Shown here piece by piece: positions 52,178 to 61,409 of a stretch of 64,000 bases of DNA. The stretch lies in NCBI RefSeq assembly GCF_000153125.2, contig NZ_CM002299.1, positions 620,809-684,808 on the forward strand, in the 5' to 3' direction. The number at the start of each line of letters is the position of its first letter. Within the stretch, counting starts at the first letter, position 1. The notes below the pieces were generated by a model. That model searched no databases. It saw only the letters and a list, made by a program, of their open reading frames with translations, and had not been told where the DNA came from. The position numbers were made by a program, and so were the translations under genes. This DNA is from Congregibacter litoralis KT71. GTDB lineage: Bacteria > Pseudomonadota > Gammaproteobacteria > Pseudomonadales > Halieaceae.

Positions 52178-53923
52178 ATGAGTCATCCACGCACTGTGTT
52201 GCCAGGTATAAGAGGGATATCAGCGGTGGTTTTTTCCGCGGTTATTGGGGCTGTTTCTCCGGTATTTGCTGCGCCAGAGCTCATAGTCATCAACGCTGAT
52301 GTTCGTACGGTGGATCCCCAGGCGCCGCGGGTCGAAGCCTTCGCCGTAGAGGGTCGCCGCTTTAGCGCCGTGGGTAGCACTGCAGAGATTCGCGCGCTAG
52401 CCGATAGCAGCACACAGATTATCGATGCCGCTGGGAGAACGGTGACCCCCGGATTCATCGATAGTCACTCGCACATGGACGGCAATGCCCCTGTGGTAGC
52501 CGGTGTCGATCTGGCCTATGTAGAAGATAAAGCACAGTGGCTGCGTCTGATCCGCGAGGCAGATGAACGTCTCCCCGAGGGCGAGTGGCTCACGGGAGGC
52601 TACTGGGATCACACCCTTTCTGACGGTGAATACCCCACCCGCCAGATGCTGGACGCCGTGGTCCCGGACCGACCGATTTTCCTCACGCATATCGACGGTC
52701 ATTATGCCTGGGTGAATTCCCTGGCATTGGAGATGACCGCTGTGACCGCTGACACCCCGGTGCCCGCGGGCGGCGAAATTATTGTCGATCCCGTGTCCAG
52801 GGCGCCTACGGGCATTCTCCTTGAAGGCGCGATGAGCGTGGTGCGGGATCACATTCCCCCGCGCAGTGATGCCCGGCGTCGAGAGGGGCTCGAGCAAATG
52901 CAGCGCTATGCCAATAGCTTTGGTATCACCGGTCTCCATCAAATGCGGGGCCTGGATGACTATCTGCATATCGTTGAGACAGGCGATCCATCGCTCCGCG
53001 TCTGGTACGGGCACTTCGGTCTGGATATGAATCCAGAGACCTGGGATGAAACCCTGGATACGGTGTTGCAGGTCTCCGAGGACACGGAGGAACGGGTTGC
53101 GGCGACGAAGAAAGAAGATCGCACGGGACCGCTGCTCCAGGCGGGCTTCGTAAAGTTGATTAATGACGGCGTGCTGTCGGCACACACCGCGGTGCTCATG
53201 GAGGATTATCACGATCGACCTAACTGGAGAGGGGAGTACATTACAGAGCCCGATGATCTGACCGACCTTGTTTACCGGACCACGGCGCGGGGTTTGCCCG
53301 TGGCGATACATTCCATCGGCGATGCGGCCGTCAGCGCCGCCCTCGATGCTATCGAAGCCTCCCAAGACAATACTGTTGGACTGCCCAACCGCATCGAGCA
53401 TATTGAACTGCTGCACCCGGATGACGTGCCGCGGTTTCGGGAACTGGGTGTGGTGGCTTCCATGCAGCCGAATCATTGCACCAATGCCATTGGCTATGTG
53501 CCTGCCCGTGTAGGCGAGGAGCGGGAGGATCGCGCCTATGTCTGGCAGACTCTCCTCGATGGGGGTGCCCACCTGGTGTTTGGTGCCGATTACCCCACCT
53601 CGCCTTTGAGCCCCCTGACACAACTGAGCGATGCGGTATTCCGGGAGAGCCCCTTTGGTTTCAACAACGGTAGGCCCTGGCATCCCGAAGAGTCCGTGAA
53701 CTTTGACGACGCTTTGCATGCCTACACGCAGGCCGGCGCCGACATCACTCCCTGGAAAGACGATATTGGCTCTATCAGCGTCGGCAAGTGGGCAGACTTT
53801 GTAGTGTTAAGCGGACAGGTGCCGGAGCCCATGGACGAGAGCTTCCGGGCCCTTGTGGTGGACCACACCTATTTCGCCGGGCGTGAGGTTTACGCAAGAC
53901 TCCGGACGCCCGCAGGCCTTTGA
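52178..53923 (+). CDS. Exported amidohydrolase (YtcJ-like, amidohydrolase family 3)
   Basis: The 581-aa protein has a signal peptide (residues about 12-31, ending FAAP) after a start with AGGAGA upstream. The metallo-hydrolase core shows the metal ligands in DSHSHMD near residue 96, the lysine in FVKLINDG near residue 328, histidines in AIHSIGDAA near residue 373 and RIEHIELL near 404, and aspartate in FGADYPTSPL near residue 470. YtcJ-like enzymes hydrolyse C-N or C-O bonds of small amides or cyclic compounds; the substrate is unknown. It is divergent from a Spinster-type transporter. Confidence 0.88.
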   Translation: MSHPRTVLPGIRGISAVVFSAVIGAVSPVFAAPELIVINADVRTVDPQAPRVEAFAVEGRRFSAVGSTAEIRALADSSTQIIDAAGRTVTPGFIDSHSHMDGNAPVVAGVDLAYVEDKAQWLRLIREADERLPEGEWLTGGYWDHTLSDGEYPTRQMLDAVVPDRPIFLTHIDGHYAWVNSLALEMTAVTADTPVPAGGEIIVDPVSRAPTGILLEGAMSVVRDHIPPRSDARRREGLEQMQRYANSFGITGLHQMRGLDDYLHIVETGDPSLRVWYGHFGLDMNPETWDETLDTVLQVSEDTEERVAATKKEDRTGPLLQAGFVKLINDGVLSAHTAVLMEDYHDRPNWRGEYITEPDDLTDLVYRTTARGLPVAIHSIGDAAVSAALDAIEASQDNTVGLPNRIEHIELLHPDDVPRFRELGVVASMQPNHCTNAIGYVPARVGEEREDRAYVWQTLLDGGAHLVFGADYPTSPLSPLTQLSDAVFRESPFGFNNGRPWHPEESVNFDDALHAYTQAGADITPWKDDIGSISVGKWADFVVLSGQVPEPMDESFRALVVDHTYFAGREVYARLRTPAGL

Positions 53924-54016
53924 CCCAGGGTCCGGGTAGCAGCGGACACTTCCTGTACCACACGCCTCTTCGGAGAGCGGCCAGGAATTTTTCCCGCCAC
54001 CCTGAGGCTGGGGGTT

Positions 54017-56398
54017 TTACTCTGAGCGCAGGTGCTCGTCGAAGAAGCGCGCCCGCATGGTATTCAGATGCAGCTCCGTGCCTTCTCCCTCGCTGTCCAC
54101 CACCGCGTGGGTCCGGTTGGGATAGGCCATAAACCGGAAGGGCTTGTTCAGTCTGACCAGCTCATTGATGAGTCGCTCGCTGCTCTGATAGTGCACATTG
54201 TCATCGCCCGTACCGTGGACCAGGAGGAGTTCACCCTCGAGATTTTTCGCATGGGTAATGGGAGAGGCTTCGATGTAGGCGTCGGCGTATTCTTCCAGCA
54301 AGCCCGAGTAGCGTTCCTGATAGATAGCATCGTAAAGCCGCTGGTCCGTTACCGGTGCCTGGGAGACGCCGGCCTTGTACTGCCCGGGATAGCGGAACAG
54401 CATATTGAGGGTCATGGACCCACCGCCGGAGTGGCCCCAGATGCCCACGTTCTCTTCGTCAATGTAGGACCAGCGCCGGGCCATCGCGGTGAGGGCGTCG
54501 GATTGATCCCGGGAGGCGAGAATACCAATGCCGCCGTAGACCGACTGGCGCCAGTCTCTACCGCGGGGGGCACGGGCACCGCGACTGTCTACGGAGGCAA
54601 TCAGGTAACCCTGCTGAGCCATGTACAGATGCCAGAGATGCCGTTTACCGCCCCAGGCATCCCGCACCGTTTGCCCCGCGACTTCGCTGTAGACGTAAAA
54701 AACGATGGGGTACTTTTTATCCGCGTCAAACTGTGGGGGCCTCATGAGATAACCGTCCAGGGGTAAGCCGTCCCGCGCCTCTACACGAAAAAACTCGTGC
54801 TCACCCAGATCAAGCTTCGCAAGTTTCTCCAGCAGGGCCGCGTTGTCCTCAAGCATTGCGATTTCTTCGTGCTCAGGCAGAGAGATCAGACGATACTGCG
54901 GGGGCTGCATAAAACTCTGGTGGGTGTGTACGGCCCACTGCCCGCCCTCGGAGACGTGATAGCTGTTTGTCCCTGGAAAATCTTCGGGGGTAATTTTTTC
55001 CATATCGCCGCTGCCATCAAGCCGGGAGCGGAACAGGAAGCGGGACTCCATCGCTTCGGGAGACGCCATAAAGTAGACCCAGCCTGATGTCTCGTCGACG
55101 TGGGCGACCTCCGTTATATCGAAATCGCCGGGCGTGAGGTCCCTAAAGGTCTTGCCATCAGCGGTGGCGCGGTAGATGTGCCACCAGCCGTCGCGCTCGC
55201 TGAGCCAGAGAAAGTCGCCGCTGTCCTCCAGCCAATGCACGTCCTCGACGTCGAAGAGATATTTGGGTGCCTGTTCCACAAAGATCTCCGTCGCTTCTCC
55301 GCTCCCGGCATCGGCGTAGAACACGGTGTTGGTGTCCTGTCGACGGTTCAGGTGTTGGACGATGATTTTGTCCGAGGACGGGGCCCAATCCATGCGTGGC
55401 ACGTACATTTGTCGCGGATCGCCGGGTAGATCCGCCCACACGGTTGCGCCACCGGATACATCAACGGTTCCCACCCGGGCGGCGGAGATGGTCTCACCCA
55501 CCTTGGGGTAGGGCAGTTCCACGACTTCGGGGTATAGCGCATCGGTGTTATTGATGAGGGTGAAGTTGCGCACGCCGGAGGTGTCAAACTGCCAGTAGGC
55601 AATCCGCTGACCATCCGGACTCCATCGAAAGCCGTCGCGAATGGAAAACTCTTCTTCGTAGGCCCAGCTCATGATGCCGTTGATGATGTGATTGCCGGCG
55701 CGCTCGCTGAGCTGCGTGATCGCCCCTGATGCGAGGTCTTCGACAAAGACGTCGGCTTCTTTGACGTAGGCTACTTTGTCAGCATCCGGGGAAAACTTGG
55801 CAAACTGCAGCGTCGATGCCTTGGCATCGCCGCCGAGCTGACGCAGTTCCCCGCTTTCGAGATCCAGGACCCAGTAGTCGCCGCGGCTCTTTACCCGCCA
55901 GACTTTCTTGCTATTGGTGTAAACCAGCAGCTTGCTCTGGTCTTTGGACCAATGATAATCATCAATGACGAGGGGCGCCTCGGCGCCGTCGGGGGTAAGC
56001 ATGGCGACGTCCACCAGCACCCGCCGCTCGTCGCTGCGGGGATCGTAAAAGACGATTTCCTTCGCGTCGGGGGCCTCTTCACCACCCTCGGCATTGGCCC
56101 CGTCAGTGCCCTTGTCGCCGTTCATCAGGTCGTTTTGCTCAGAGTCGGCGGGCGTCTCTAGCATCGTGTAGCCGCTTTTATCACTCAGCCACTGCAGCCT
56201 GCCGGGGGCCTCGGATTTGTAGGCATCCTCTTTGTAAATAGCCTCAAGGGTAAGCGCAGATTCCTGCGCCGCCGGAGAAGACTCCCGAGCCTGCGCCGGA
56301 GAGTCGATATTTGTACAAGCCACCAGAAGTGCTCCAAAAATAGCTGCGCCCAAAAGACGCAGAGACTGAGAATCTGTAAAGAACTCTGTAGACAACAT
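54017..56398 (-). CDS. S9-family dipeptidyl peptidase IV-like lipoprotein
   Basis: The 793-aa protein has an N-terminal lipoprotein signal with lipobox LVAC (cysteine near residue 24), a DPP IV-type beta-propeller (about residues 50-540) and a hydrolase domain. The triad is Ser657 in GHSGGG, Asp733 in HGTGDDNVHYQ and His764 in NRTHAV. The GTxDDNVHxQ segment is a hallmark of the DPP IV branch, as is the propeller motif WAYEEEF (Glu pair binding the N-terminus). It should release Xaa-Pro or Xaa-Ala dipeptides from peptide N-termini outside the inner membrane. I start at the ATG at 56398; the frame is open to 56485 but without a signal. Confidence 0.9.
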   Translation of the reverse strand: MLSTEFFTDSQSLRLLGAAIFGALLVACTNIDSPAQARESSPAAQESALTLEAIYKEDAYKSEAPGRLQWLSDKSGYTMLETPADSEQNDLMNGDKGTDGANAEGGEEAPDAKEIVFYDPRSDERRVLVDVAMLTPDGAEAPLVIDDYHWSKDQSKLLVYTNSKKVWRVKSRGDYWVLDLESGELRQLGGDAKASTLQFAKFSPDADKVAYVKEADVFVEDLASGAITQLSERAGNHIINGIMSWAYEEEFSIRDGFRWSPDGQRIAYWQFDTSGVRNFTLINNTDALYPEVVELPYPKVGETISAARVGTVDVSGGATVWADLPGDPRQMYVPRMDWAPSSDKIIVQHLNRRQDTNTVFYADAGSGEATEIFVEQAPKYLFDVEDVHWLEDSGDFLWLSERDGWWHIYRATADGKTFRDLTPGDFDITEVAHVDETSGWVYFMASPEAMESRFLFRSRLDGSGDMEKITPEDFPGTNSYHVSEGGQWAVHTHQSFMQPPQYRLISLPEHEEIAMLEDNAALLEKLAKLDLGEHEFFRVEARDGLPLDGYLMRPPQFDADKKYPIVFYVYSEVAGQTVRDAWGGKRHLWHLYMAQQGYLIASVDSRGARAPRGRDWRQSVYGGIGILASRDQSDALTAMARRWSYIDEENVGIWGHSGGGSMTLNMLFRYPGQYKAGVSQAPVTDQRLYDAIYQERYSGLLEEYADAYIEASPITHAKNLEGELLLVHGTGDDNVHYQSSERLINELVRLNKPFRFMAYPNRTHAVVDSEGEGTELHLNTMRARFFDEHLRSE

Positions 56399-56534
56399 AG
56401 TGTGATTGTGCCGGGAGAAAACAGAGATTGTGTCGCCATTTCGCGCCTTACTGCAAATCAGTCTGCGCCAGCTGTTGGGGGCCAACGCTGTCGCAGGGGC
56501 CTAAGCTCGGTTTTTAGTCCTTCAAAACGCCTTT

Positions 56535-57170
56535 TCAGGAACCCGCCAGCTGGTGCAGCGCCCGGTTTTCATGGCGGTAAACGCCCGCTTCGGGCGCCTC
56601 GCACAGGGCAATGATGGCCCCAGCCATAACCTCAACGGTAATGCCGGCATAGCGGTCCAACGGTCCCTGAAGGAACAGGCGTGTCAGGGGATCGGTGCGT
56701 CGAAGGAAGGTCTCGACAGGCCTGCTCTCCTGTCGATCCCCGAGGAGCAGTCCCGGCTGCAGGATGTCGAGACGCTTAAAGCCCAGAGATTCGAGTTCGC
56801 GCTCCACCTCACCTTTTACCCGGGCATAAAAAACGGCGGCTTTGCTATTGGCGCCCACAGCGCTGACGACAATGAAATGCGTTACGCCTGCAGTCTGTGC
56901 GGCCTCGGCAAAGCGGAGGACGGCATCATAGTCGACGCTGCGGAAGGCGTCTCTTGAGCCCGCCCGGGCGATGGTTGTGCCAAGGGCACAGACGGCCACC
57001 TCAGCCCCGGGTAGATCCATGACTGTCTGAAAATCTGCAACGATCTCTCGGGACAGCTGTCCGGTTTTACGCCGTCCTACGGTAGTGATCTGGAGCTTTT
57101 CAGGATCGTGCGCAGCCAGCACCGCCTGTCCCACAAGGCCCGTGGCACCCGCAAGCAGCACAGGCTTCAT
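56535..57170 (-). CDS. NAD(P)-binding Rossmann protein (HTATIP2/SDR-a-like)
   Basis: The 211-aa protein starts with the dinucleotide-binding loop GATGLVGQ (residues 8-15) and continues as an atypical short-chain dehydrogenase fold, with FIVVSAVGAN near residue 97 and FYARVKGEVERELESLGF near residue 112, where a tyrosine and lysine stand in YARVK. It resembles the HTATIP2/NAD-dependent epimerase-like group. The substrate is unknown. Its ATG overlaps the stop of the acetamidase gene (57167-57170), so they are coupled. Confidence 0.82.
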   Translation of the reverse strand: MKPVLLAGATGLVGQAVLAAHDPEKLQITTVGRRKTGQLSREIVADFQTVMDLPGAEVAVCALGTTIARAGSRDAFRSVDYDAVLRFAEAAQTAGVTHFIVVSAVGANSKAAVFYARVKGEVERELESLGFKRLDILQPGLLLGDRQESRPVETFLRRTDPLTRLFLQGPLDRYAGITVEVMAGAIIALCEAPEAGVYRHENRALHQLAGS

Positions 57171-58411
57171 TTTCCCGGCTCCTCCTCGACAAAAATATCT
57201 AAAGGTAGAAGGGCGACTGCGCCGGCATTGGGCGCATCCACAAGCTGGCCTATGCGAAGATCCACGGCCACGGAGCAGATCACGTAGGCTTGATCGACGC
57301 TGTAGCCATAGTGCGTGACCAGGTGGTCGATCATCGCAAGCAGCGCGTTGCGGGCGGCGAGAGCAATATCGTCGGGCAGGCTTTCCAGGGCTGCGAGGCG
57401 CACAGAATCAAGGTAGGCCATGTCGCTGGGAATCTCTCCCGCTTTCTTGAACGGAAGCCCCGTGGTCGCGAAGTAGCGTTTGCTGGGTATGCCCAACGTC
57501 GACACCGGTCCCGTAAAGCTCACCCCTTTTGCCGGAGCCTCTTTGAGAATTTCCGTGCGGAGAGTGACCGTCGCATCCATCTCGATGGCTGTGCCGCTGA
57601 CCTCGCCGTCACCCTGGGCGTAATGGACGTCGCCGATCGCCAGACCACAGCCGTCAACGAGGCAGGGAAGGTGAATGGTGACTCCCGCACGCATGTAGCG
57701 AATATCCATGTTCCCGCCGTGCTCCCGCGGCGGAATAGTGCGCAGGCATTCCTCTTTTACGCTGCCCGTGGGGCCGCAGAATGCCTCGGGGGTGGCGTTT
57801 GTGGGGTTGGGAAGAAAAACCCGGGCACCCAGGGCATCAATAGCGCTTTCCCGTGCCATGGCCTTGCGGACCATGGCATCGTCGGGAAGGGTGGTGATTA
57901 CCCCGGGGAATGCACTGATGGGGATGCGCACGCCGGGGATATCTGCGGAGCGCGCATAGTCTGCCCCGAGTTTCCAGGTGGCGGAGAACCCCGTGGGATA
58001 GTGATCAGCGAGAAAGCCGCCGGCACCAACCCAGGTCTTGCCCCAGGGCCCGGGTGCCACCTCGAGGAGGGTCACCGCCAGGGTGTCCCCGGCCCTGGCA
58101 CCTTCGATATGCACGGGTCCTGTCAACGCGTGACCGGTGTTGCCCGTGGCACGTCGGGGATCTTCATAGCGACTGTTAGGGTCCAGATCAAAATCCCCGG
58201 CGTTGCGGGTGTGGAGCACAATGGTTTGTCCTGGCTTTGCGCGCGCCGTCATGGGGAGGTCCGGGTGCAGGCGATTGATGCACTGCGGGTCCTCGATGCA
58301 ATTGCGTCCCTGGCCGCCCACCACAAGCTCGTCGGCGCCGGCTGAATGAAACGCTGCGGCGCTAAGCAGGCTGAAAAGAGCAGCCGACGAAAGACTGGGT
58401 CTGTAGGACAT
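57167..58411 (-). CDS. Exported acetamidase/formamidase family protein
   Basis: The 414-aa protein has a signal peptide (residues about 8-26) and the acetamidase/formamidase core, with GNTGHALTGPVHIEGARAGD near residue 84 and the highly conserved GDVHYAQGDGEVSGTAIE near residue 265. The family hydrolyses short amides to ammonia and acid. Most characterised members are cytoplasmic, so the signal peptide is notable. I start at the ATG at 58411, with AGAGG upstream; the frame opens at 58504 with no signal. The gene is divergent from the PQQ alcohol dehydrogenase. Confidence 0.87.
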   Translation of the reverse strand: MSYRPSLSSAALFSLLSAAAFHSAGADELVVGGQGRNCIEDPQCINRLHPDLPMTARAKPGQTIVLHTRNAGDFDLDPNSRYEDPRRATGNTGHALTGPVHIEGARAGDTLAVTLLEVAPGPWGKTWVGAGGFLADHYPTGFSATWKLGADYARSADIPGVRIPISAFPGVITTLPDDAMVRKAMARESAIDALGARVFLPNPTNATPEAFCGPTGSVKEECLRTIPPREHGGNMDIRYMRAGVTIHLPCLVDGCGLAIGDVHYAQGDGEVSGTAIEMDATVTLRTEILKEAPAKGVSFTGPVSTLGIPSKRYFATTGLPFKKAGEIPSDMAYLDSVRLAALESLPDDIALAARNALLAMIDHLVTHYGYSVDQAYVICSVAVDLRIGQLVDAPNAGAVALLPLDIFVEEEPGK

Positions 58412-58552
58412 GATTGCGCCTCTGGAGGAATCGCCGATGAGTGTCCCACTGCCCGCAGGGCGTAACAAGGGTAGGGGTTTATCCGTGGATTTTTTGACCC
58501 TCAAACTTTGCTAAGCTTTCAACCCTCATAAAAATAAGCATGGTCGATAATA

Positions 58553-60748
58553 ATGAATCTTTCCCCCGCGTTTTTTGGTAAAGCTCTGGTCTCCGCTGCA
58601 GTGTCTGCAGCGTGCTTGCTCAGCGTTGCCTGCAGTAGTGATCAACAGGACGTGCAGGTGGTTCAGGTCGCCGAGGAAACCGCAGCACCGGCGACGGGTG
58701 CGGTAACCGCCGAGCGCATTATCGCGGCGGACGCGGCGCCCGGTGAATGGCTTACCCACGGCAGAACCTATGGCGAGCAGCGTTTTAGCCCCCTCGATGC
58801 CATCAACGAAAACAACGTAGAGGAACTGGGTCTTGCCTGGTACGCGGATCTGCCGACGGATAGGGGTATAGAGACCACACCTCTGATGGCGGATGGCAAG
58901 CTCTTTGTCACCGCCTCCTGGGGACATGTGCTGGCCTATGACGCCAAAACCGGTGAAGAACTTTGGCACCACGACCCGAAGGTGCCCAAAGACTACGGCG
59001 TCCACGCCTGCTGTGACGTTGTGAATCGAGGTGCCGCGTTGTGGGGCAATAATGTATATGCCGCGAGTCTCGATGGACGTTTGTTTGCTCTGGATCGCGA
59101 TAGCGGCGAGCTGGTCTGGGAAGTGGATACGCGCATCAACACCACGGATTCCTACACGATTACCGGCGCGCCTCGCATCGTGAACGGAAAAGTCGTCATT
59201 GGTAATGGCGGCGCCGAAATGTCCGTACGCGGCTACGTGACCGCCTACGATGCGGTGACCGGTGAGCAGGCCTGGCGTTTTTACACCGTGCCCGGCAATC
59301 CGGCGGATGGCTTTGAGGACGAAACCCAGGAGCGCATCGCCAAGACCTGGACCGGTAAGTGGTGGGAAAACGGCAAAGGCGGCGGTACCGCCTGGGATGC
59401 GTTCGCCTTCGACCCCGAGCTGAATCTTCTGTACATCGGCGTCGGTAATGGCGCGAGCTGGAACCAGAAAATCCGCAGCCCCGACGGTGGTGACAATCTG
59501 TTTATATCTTCTATCGTTGCTGTGGATGCCGATACGGGCGAGTACGCCTGGCATTACCAGACGACCCCCGGCGATAACTGGGACTACACGGCCACGCAAC
59601 ATATGATCCTTGCAGAGCTGCCCATTGATGGTGAAAAGCGCAAGGTGCTGATGCAGGCACCCAAGAATGGTTTCTTCTATGTCCTTGATCGTGAAGATGG
59701 CGAGCTGCTTTCGGCAGAAAAATACATGCCGGTCACCTGGGCCACTCATGTGGATATGGAAACGGGCCGTCCCGTTGAGGCGCCCGGTATGCGTGACGGG
59801 ACCGCCGACACCCTGGTGTCACCGGGGCCCTCGGGTGCCCACAACTGGCATCCCATGACCTACAGCCCCGACACGGGTCTGGTCTACATCCCCGCAAAGT
59901 CCCACGCGTCTATCTACGCAGATGATTTTCACACCCTCGAGCGTGACGCGGTGTGGCACATCAACTTTAATGCCGGTCTCATGGTGGGTATGCCCGATGA
60001 GGTGCCTGCGGATGCCCGGGCGGCGGTCGGTAAAGAGGCCCTGGCGGCGGAACTCATTGCCTGGGACCCCATAAAAGGTGAGAAAGTCTGGACCATACCC
60101 CGGGGCTTTTACTCAGGCTCCGGTCTCCTGTCTACGCACGGTAACCTGCTGTTTCAGGGAGATCTTACGGGCACTTTCAGCGCCTTCGCCGCTGACTCGG
60201 GAGAAGAGCTCTGGAGTTACCCGGTGCAGGGCGGTGTCATGGCGTCACCCATCACCTACACCATTGATGGCGAGCAGTACGTCGCGGTGGCTCAGGGATG
60301 GGGCGGCGAGACCGGCCTGCCCTTCGGCTCTGTGAGTGGCCCTCAGAACATGATCAACATCAGCCGTTTAATGGTATTTAAGCTTGGGGCTTCGGGAGAA
60401 CTCCCGAAGATCCCCGTGATGGAGCAGCAGCTGAACGCCGAGGGCATCGAGCTTGCCAGCAGCGAGTACGTCGAGAGTGGACGAGAGCTGTTTAATCTCT
60501 ACTGCGCCGTATGCCACGGCGGGAATGCGATCAGCGCGGGTTTGATTCCGGACCTTCGTTATCGCATCAAAGACGTGGAGCCCGCGTGGCAGGCTATCGT
60601 TCTGGAAGGTGCTTTGGCTGCCAACGGCATGCCAGCCTGGAAAGAGTATCTGACCGCGGATGAAGCGGATCTCATTAAGGAATACGTCAAGCATGAGGCG
60701 GTTCTGGGGGCCAAGCGAGGCGAGCGCCGTTTGGTGCGGGCGCCCTGA
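58553..60748 (+). CDS. PQQ-dependent quinohaemoprotein alcohol dehydrogenase with C-terminal cytochrome c domain
   Basis: The 731-aa protein is exported, with a lipobox-like SVAC near residue 25. The eight-bladed propeller includes the adjacent-cysteine pair in HACCDVV near residue 145, which packs against PQQ in this family, and the catalytic aspartate in DNWDYTA near residue 340. Two residues after that aspartate is Thr rather than Asp, which fits a calcium-type rather than lanthanide-type enzyme. The C-terminal domain has a haem c site CAVCH near residue 645 with a downstream methionine in NGMPAW. It oxidises alcohols in the periplasm. No PQQ synthesis genes are nearby. Confidence 0.93.
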   Translation: MNLSPAFFGKALVSAAVSAACLLSVACSSDQQDVQVVQVAEETAAPATGAVTAERIIAADAAPGEWLTHGRTYGEQRFSPLDAINENNVEELGLAWYADLPTDRGIETTPLMADGKLFVTASWGHVLAYDAKTGEELWHHDPKVPKDYGVHACCDVVNRGAALWGNNVYAASLDGRLFALDRDSGELVWEVDTRINTTDSYTITGAPRIVNGKVVIGNGGAEMSVRGYVTAYDAVTGEQAWRFYTVPGNPADGFEDETQERIAKTWTGKWWENGKGGGTAWDAFAFDPELNLLYIGVGNGASWNQKIRSPDGGDNLFISSIVAVDADTGEYAWHYQTTPGDNWDYTATQHMILAELPIDGEKRKVLMQAPKNGFFYVLDREDGELLSAEKYMPVTWATHVDMETGRPVEAPGMRDGTADTLVSPGPSGAHNWHPMTYSPDTGLVYIPAKSHASIYADDFHTLERDAVWHINFNAGLMVGMPDEVPADARAAVGKEALAAELIAWDPIKGEKVWTIPRGFYSGSGLLSTHGNLLFQGDLTGTFSAFAADSGEELWSYPVQGGVMASPITYTIDGEQYVAVAQGWGGETGLPFGSVSGPQNMINISRLMVFKLGASGELPKIPVMEQQLNAEGIELASSEYVESGRELFNLYCAVCHGGNAISAGLIPDLRYRIKDVEPAWQAIVLEGALAANGMPAWKEYLTADEADLIKEYVKHEAVLGAKRGERRLVRAP

Positions 60749-60993
60749 GGACCGAAACGAGCGGCCTGAGACCCAGCAATTGGTAGTGCGCGCGCAGCTC
60801 GATCACTGATAAATCCTCTGTAATAGAGACACTACACAGGGGGATGCGGCGAGCTGAGCAATGAGCGCGACGGATCGCATCCTCCAGCGATTGAACTCCC
60901 CGGGCATTCATCGAATGATGGACTCATAGCCGGCTGCAGTGCAGAGAACCCTCGCAGCCGCGCCCGTCAGATACCATTTACCGAGGAAAAACC
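60749..60993. other. Intergenic stretch before the DUF3192 gene with a small stem-loop
   Basis: These 245 bases hold no gene that I can support. A 7-bp inverted repeat, CGGCTGC (60931-60937) and GCAGCCG (60954-60960), lies about 35 bases before the next start. No T-run follows. It may be a weak operator or RNA hairpin. Confidence 0.3.
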
Positions 60994-61356
60994 GTGAAAA
61001 CTCTGTCCCGAATCTGTGCCATTACCCTGCTGTCCTTTGCTGCCAGCGGCTGTGTTTTTATTGACGGCAAATATGTTGACCACAATGATTGGCGTGACGA
61101 TCAGCGCGACAATCGCGCCATGATCAGCAAGCTGGAAATCGGTGCGTCCCGCGATGGGGTGGTTGACAGCCTGGGCACTCCGGCGGACTCCGAGGCCTTC
61201 ACCCACGATGGTGAGGAAGTGCGGGTGCTGTTCTACCGCACGCAGCGCAAGCATTCCGATGGTGAGACTACCCGCGACGAAACCACGCCCCTGGTGTTTA
61301 AGAACGACCAGCTCATAGGCTGGGGCGAGAGTGTCTATAGCGACTATCGCTTCTAA
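60994..61356 (+). CDS. DUF3192 family lipoprotein
   Basis: The 120-aa protein starts at a GTG with GAGG upstream and has a lipoprotein signal with lipobox ASGC (cysteine near residue 20). The mature part, with SKLEIGASRDGVVDSLGTP near residue 45 and RVLFYRTQRKHSDGETTRDE near residue 76, is the DUF3192 domain, related to the SmpA/OmlA (BamE-like) fold. The function is unknown; the fold hints at an envelope role. Single gene. Confidence 0.85.
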   Translation: MKTLSRICAITLLSFAASGCVFIDGKYVDHNDWRDDQRDNRAMISKLEIGASRDGVVDSLGTPADSEAFTHDGEEVRVLFYRTQRKHSDGETTRDETTPLVFKNDQLIGWGESVYSDYRF

Positions 61357-61370
61357 GCCTGCTAGGGTTC

Positions 61371-61402
61371 GGCCTCGATAACGCTTAAAGAAGCACGAGG
61401 CC
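61371..61402 (+). promoter_or_regulatory. Stem-loop overlapping the ribosome binding site region of the DUF3237 gene
   Basis: GGCCTCG (61371-61377) is perfectly complementary to CGAGGCC (61396-61402) around an 18-base loop. AGCCT (61356-61360) and AGGCT (61403-61407) can extend the pairing after a bulge. The right arm contains the GAGG closest to the ATG at 61410, so the hairpin could hide the ribosome binding site. It could equally end transcription from the DUF3192 gene, although there is no T-run. Confidence 0.35.
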
Positions 61403-61409
61403 AGGCTCC

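Noticed and set aside
58526..59749. 407-codon minus-strand frame inside the PQQ alcohol dehydrogenase gene
   Set aside because: It is a shadow of a well-supported gene with all family motifs; the antisense frame has no domain or start signal.
58553..60748. Lanthanide-dependent (XoxF/PedH-type) alcohol dehydrogenase
   Set aside because: The residue two places after the catalytic aspartate is Thr, not the extra Asp needed for lanthanide binding.
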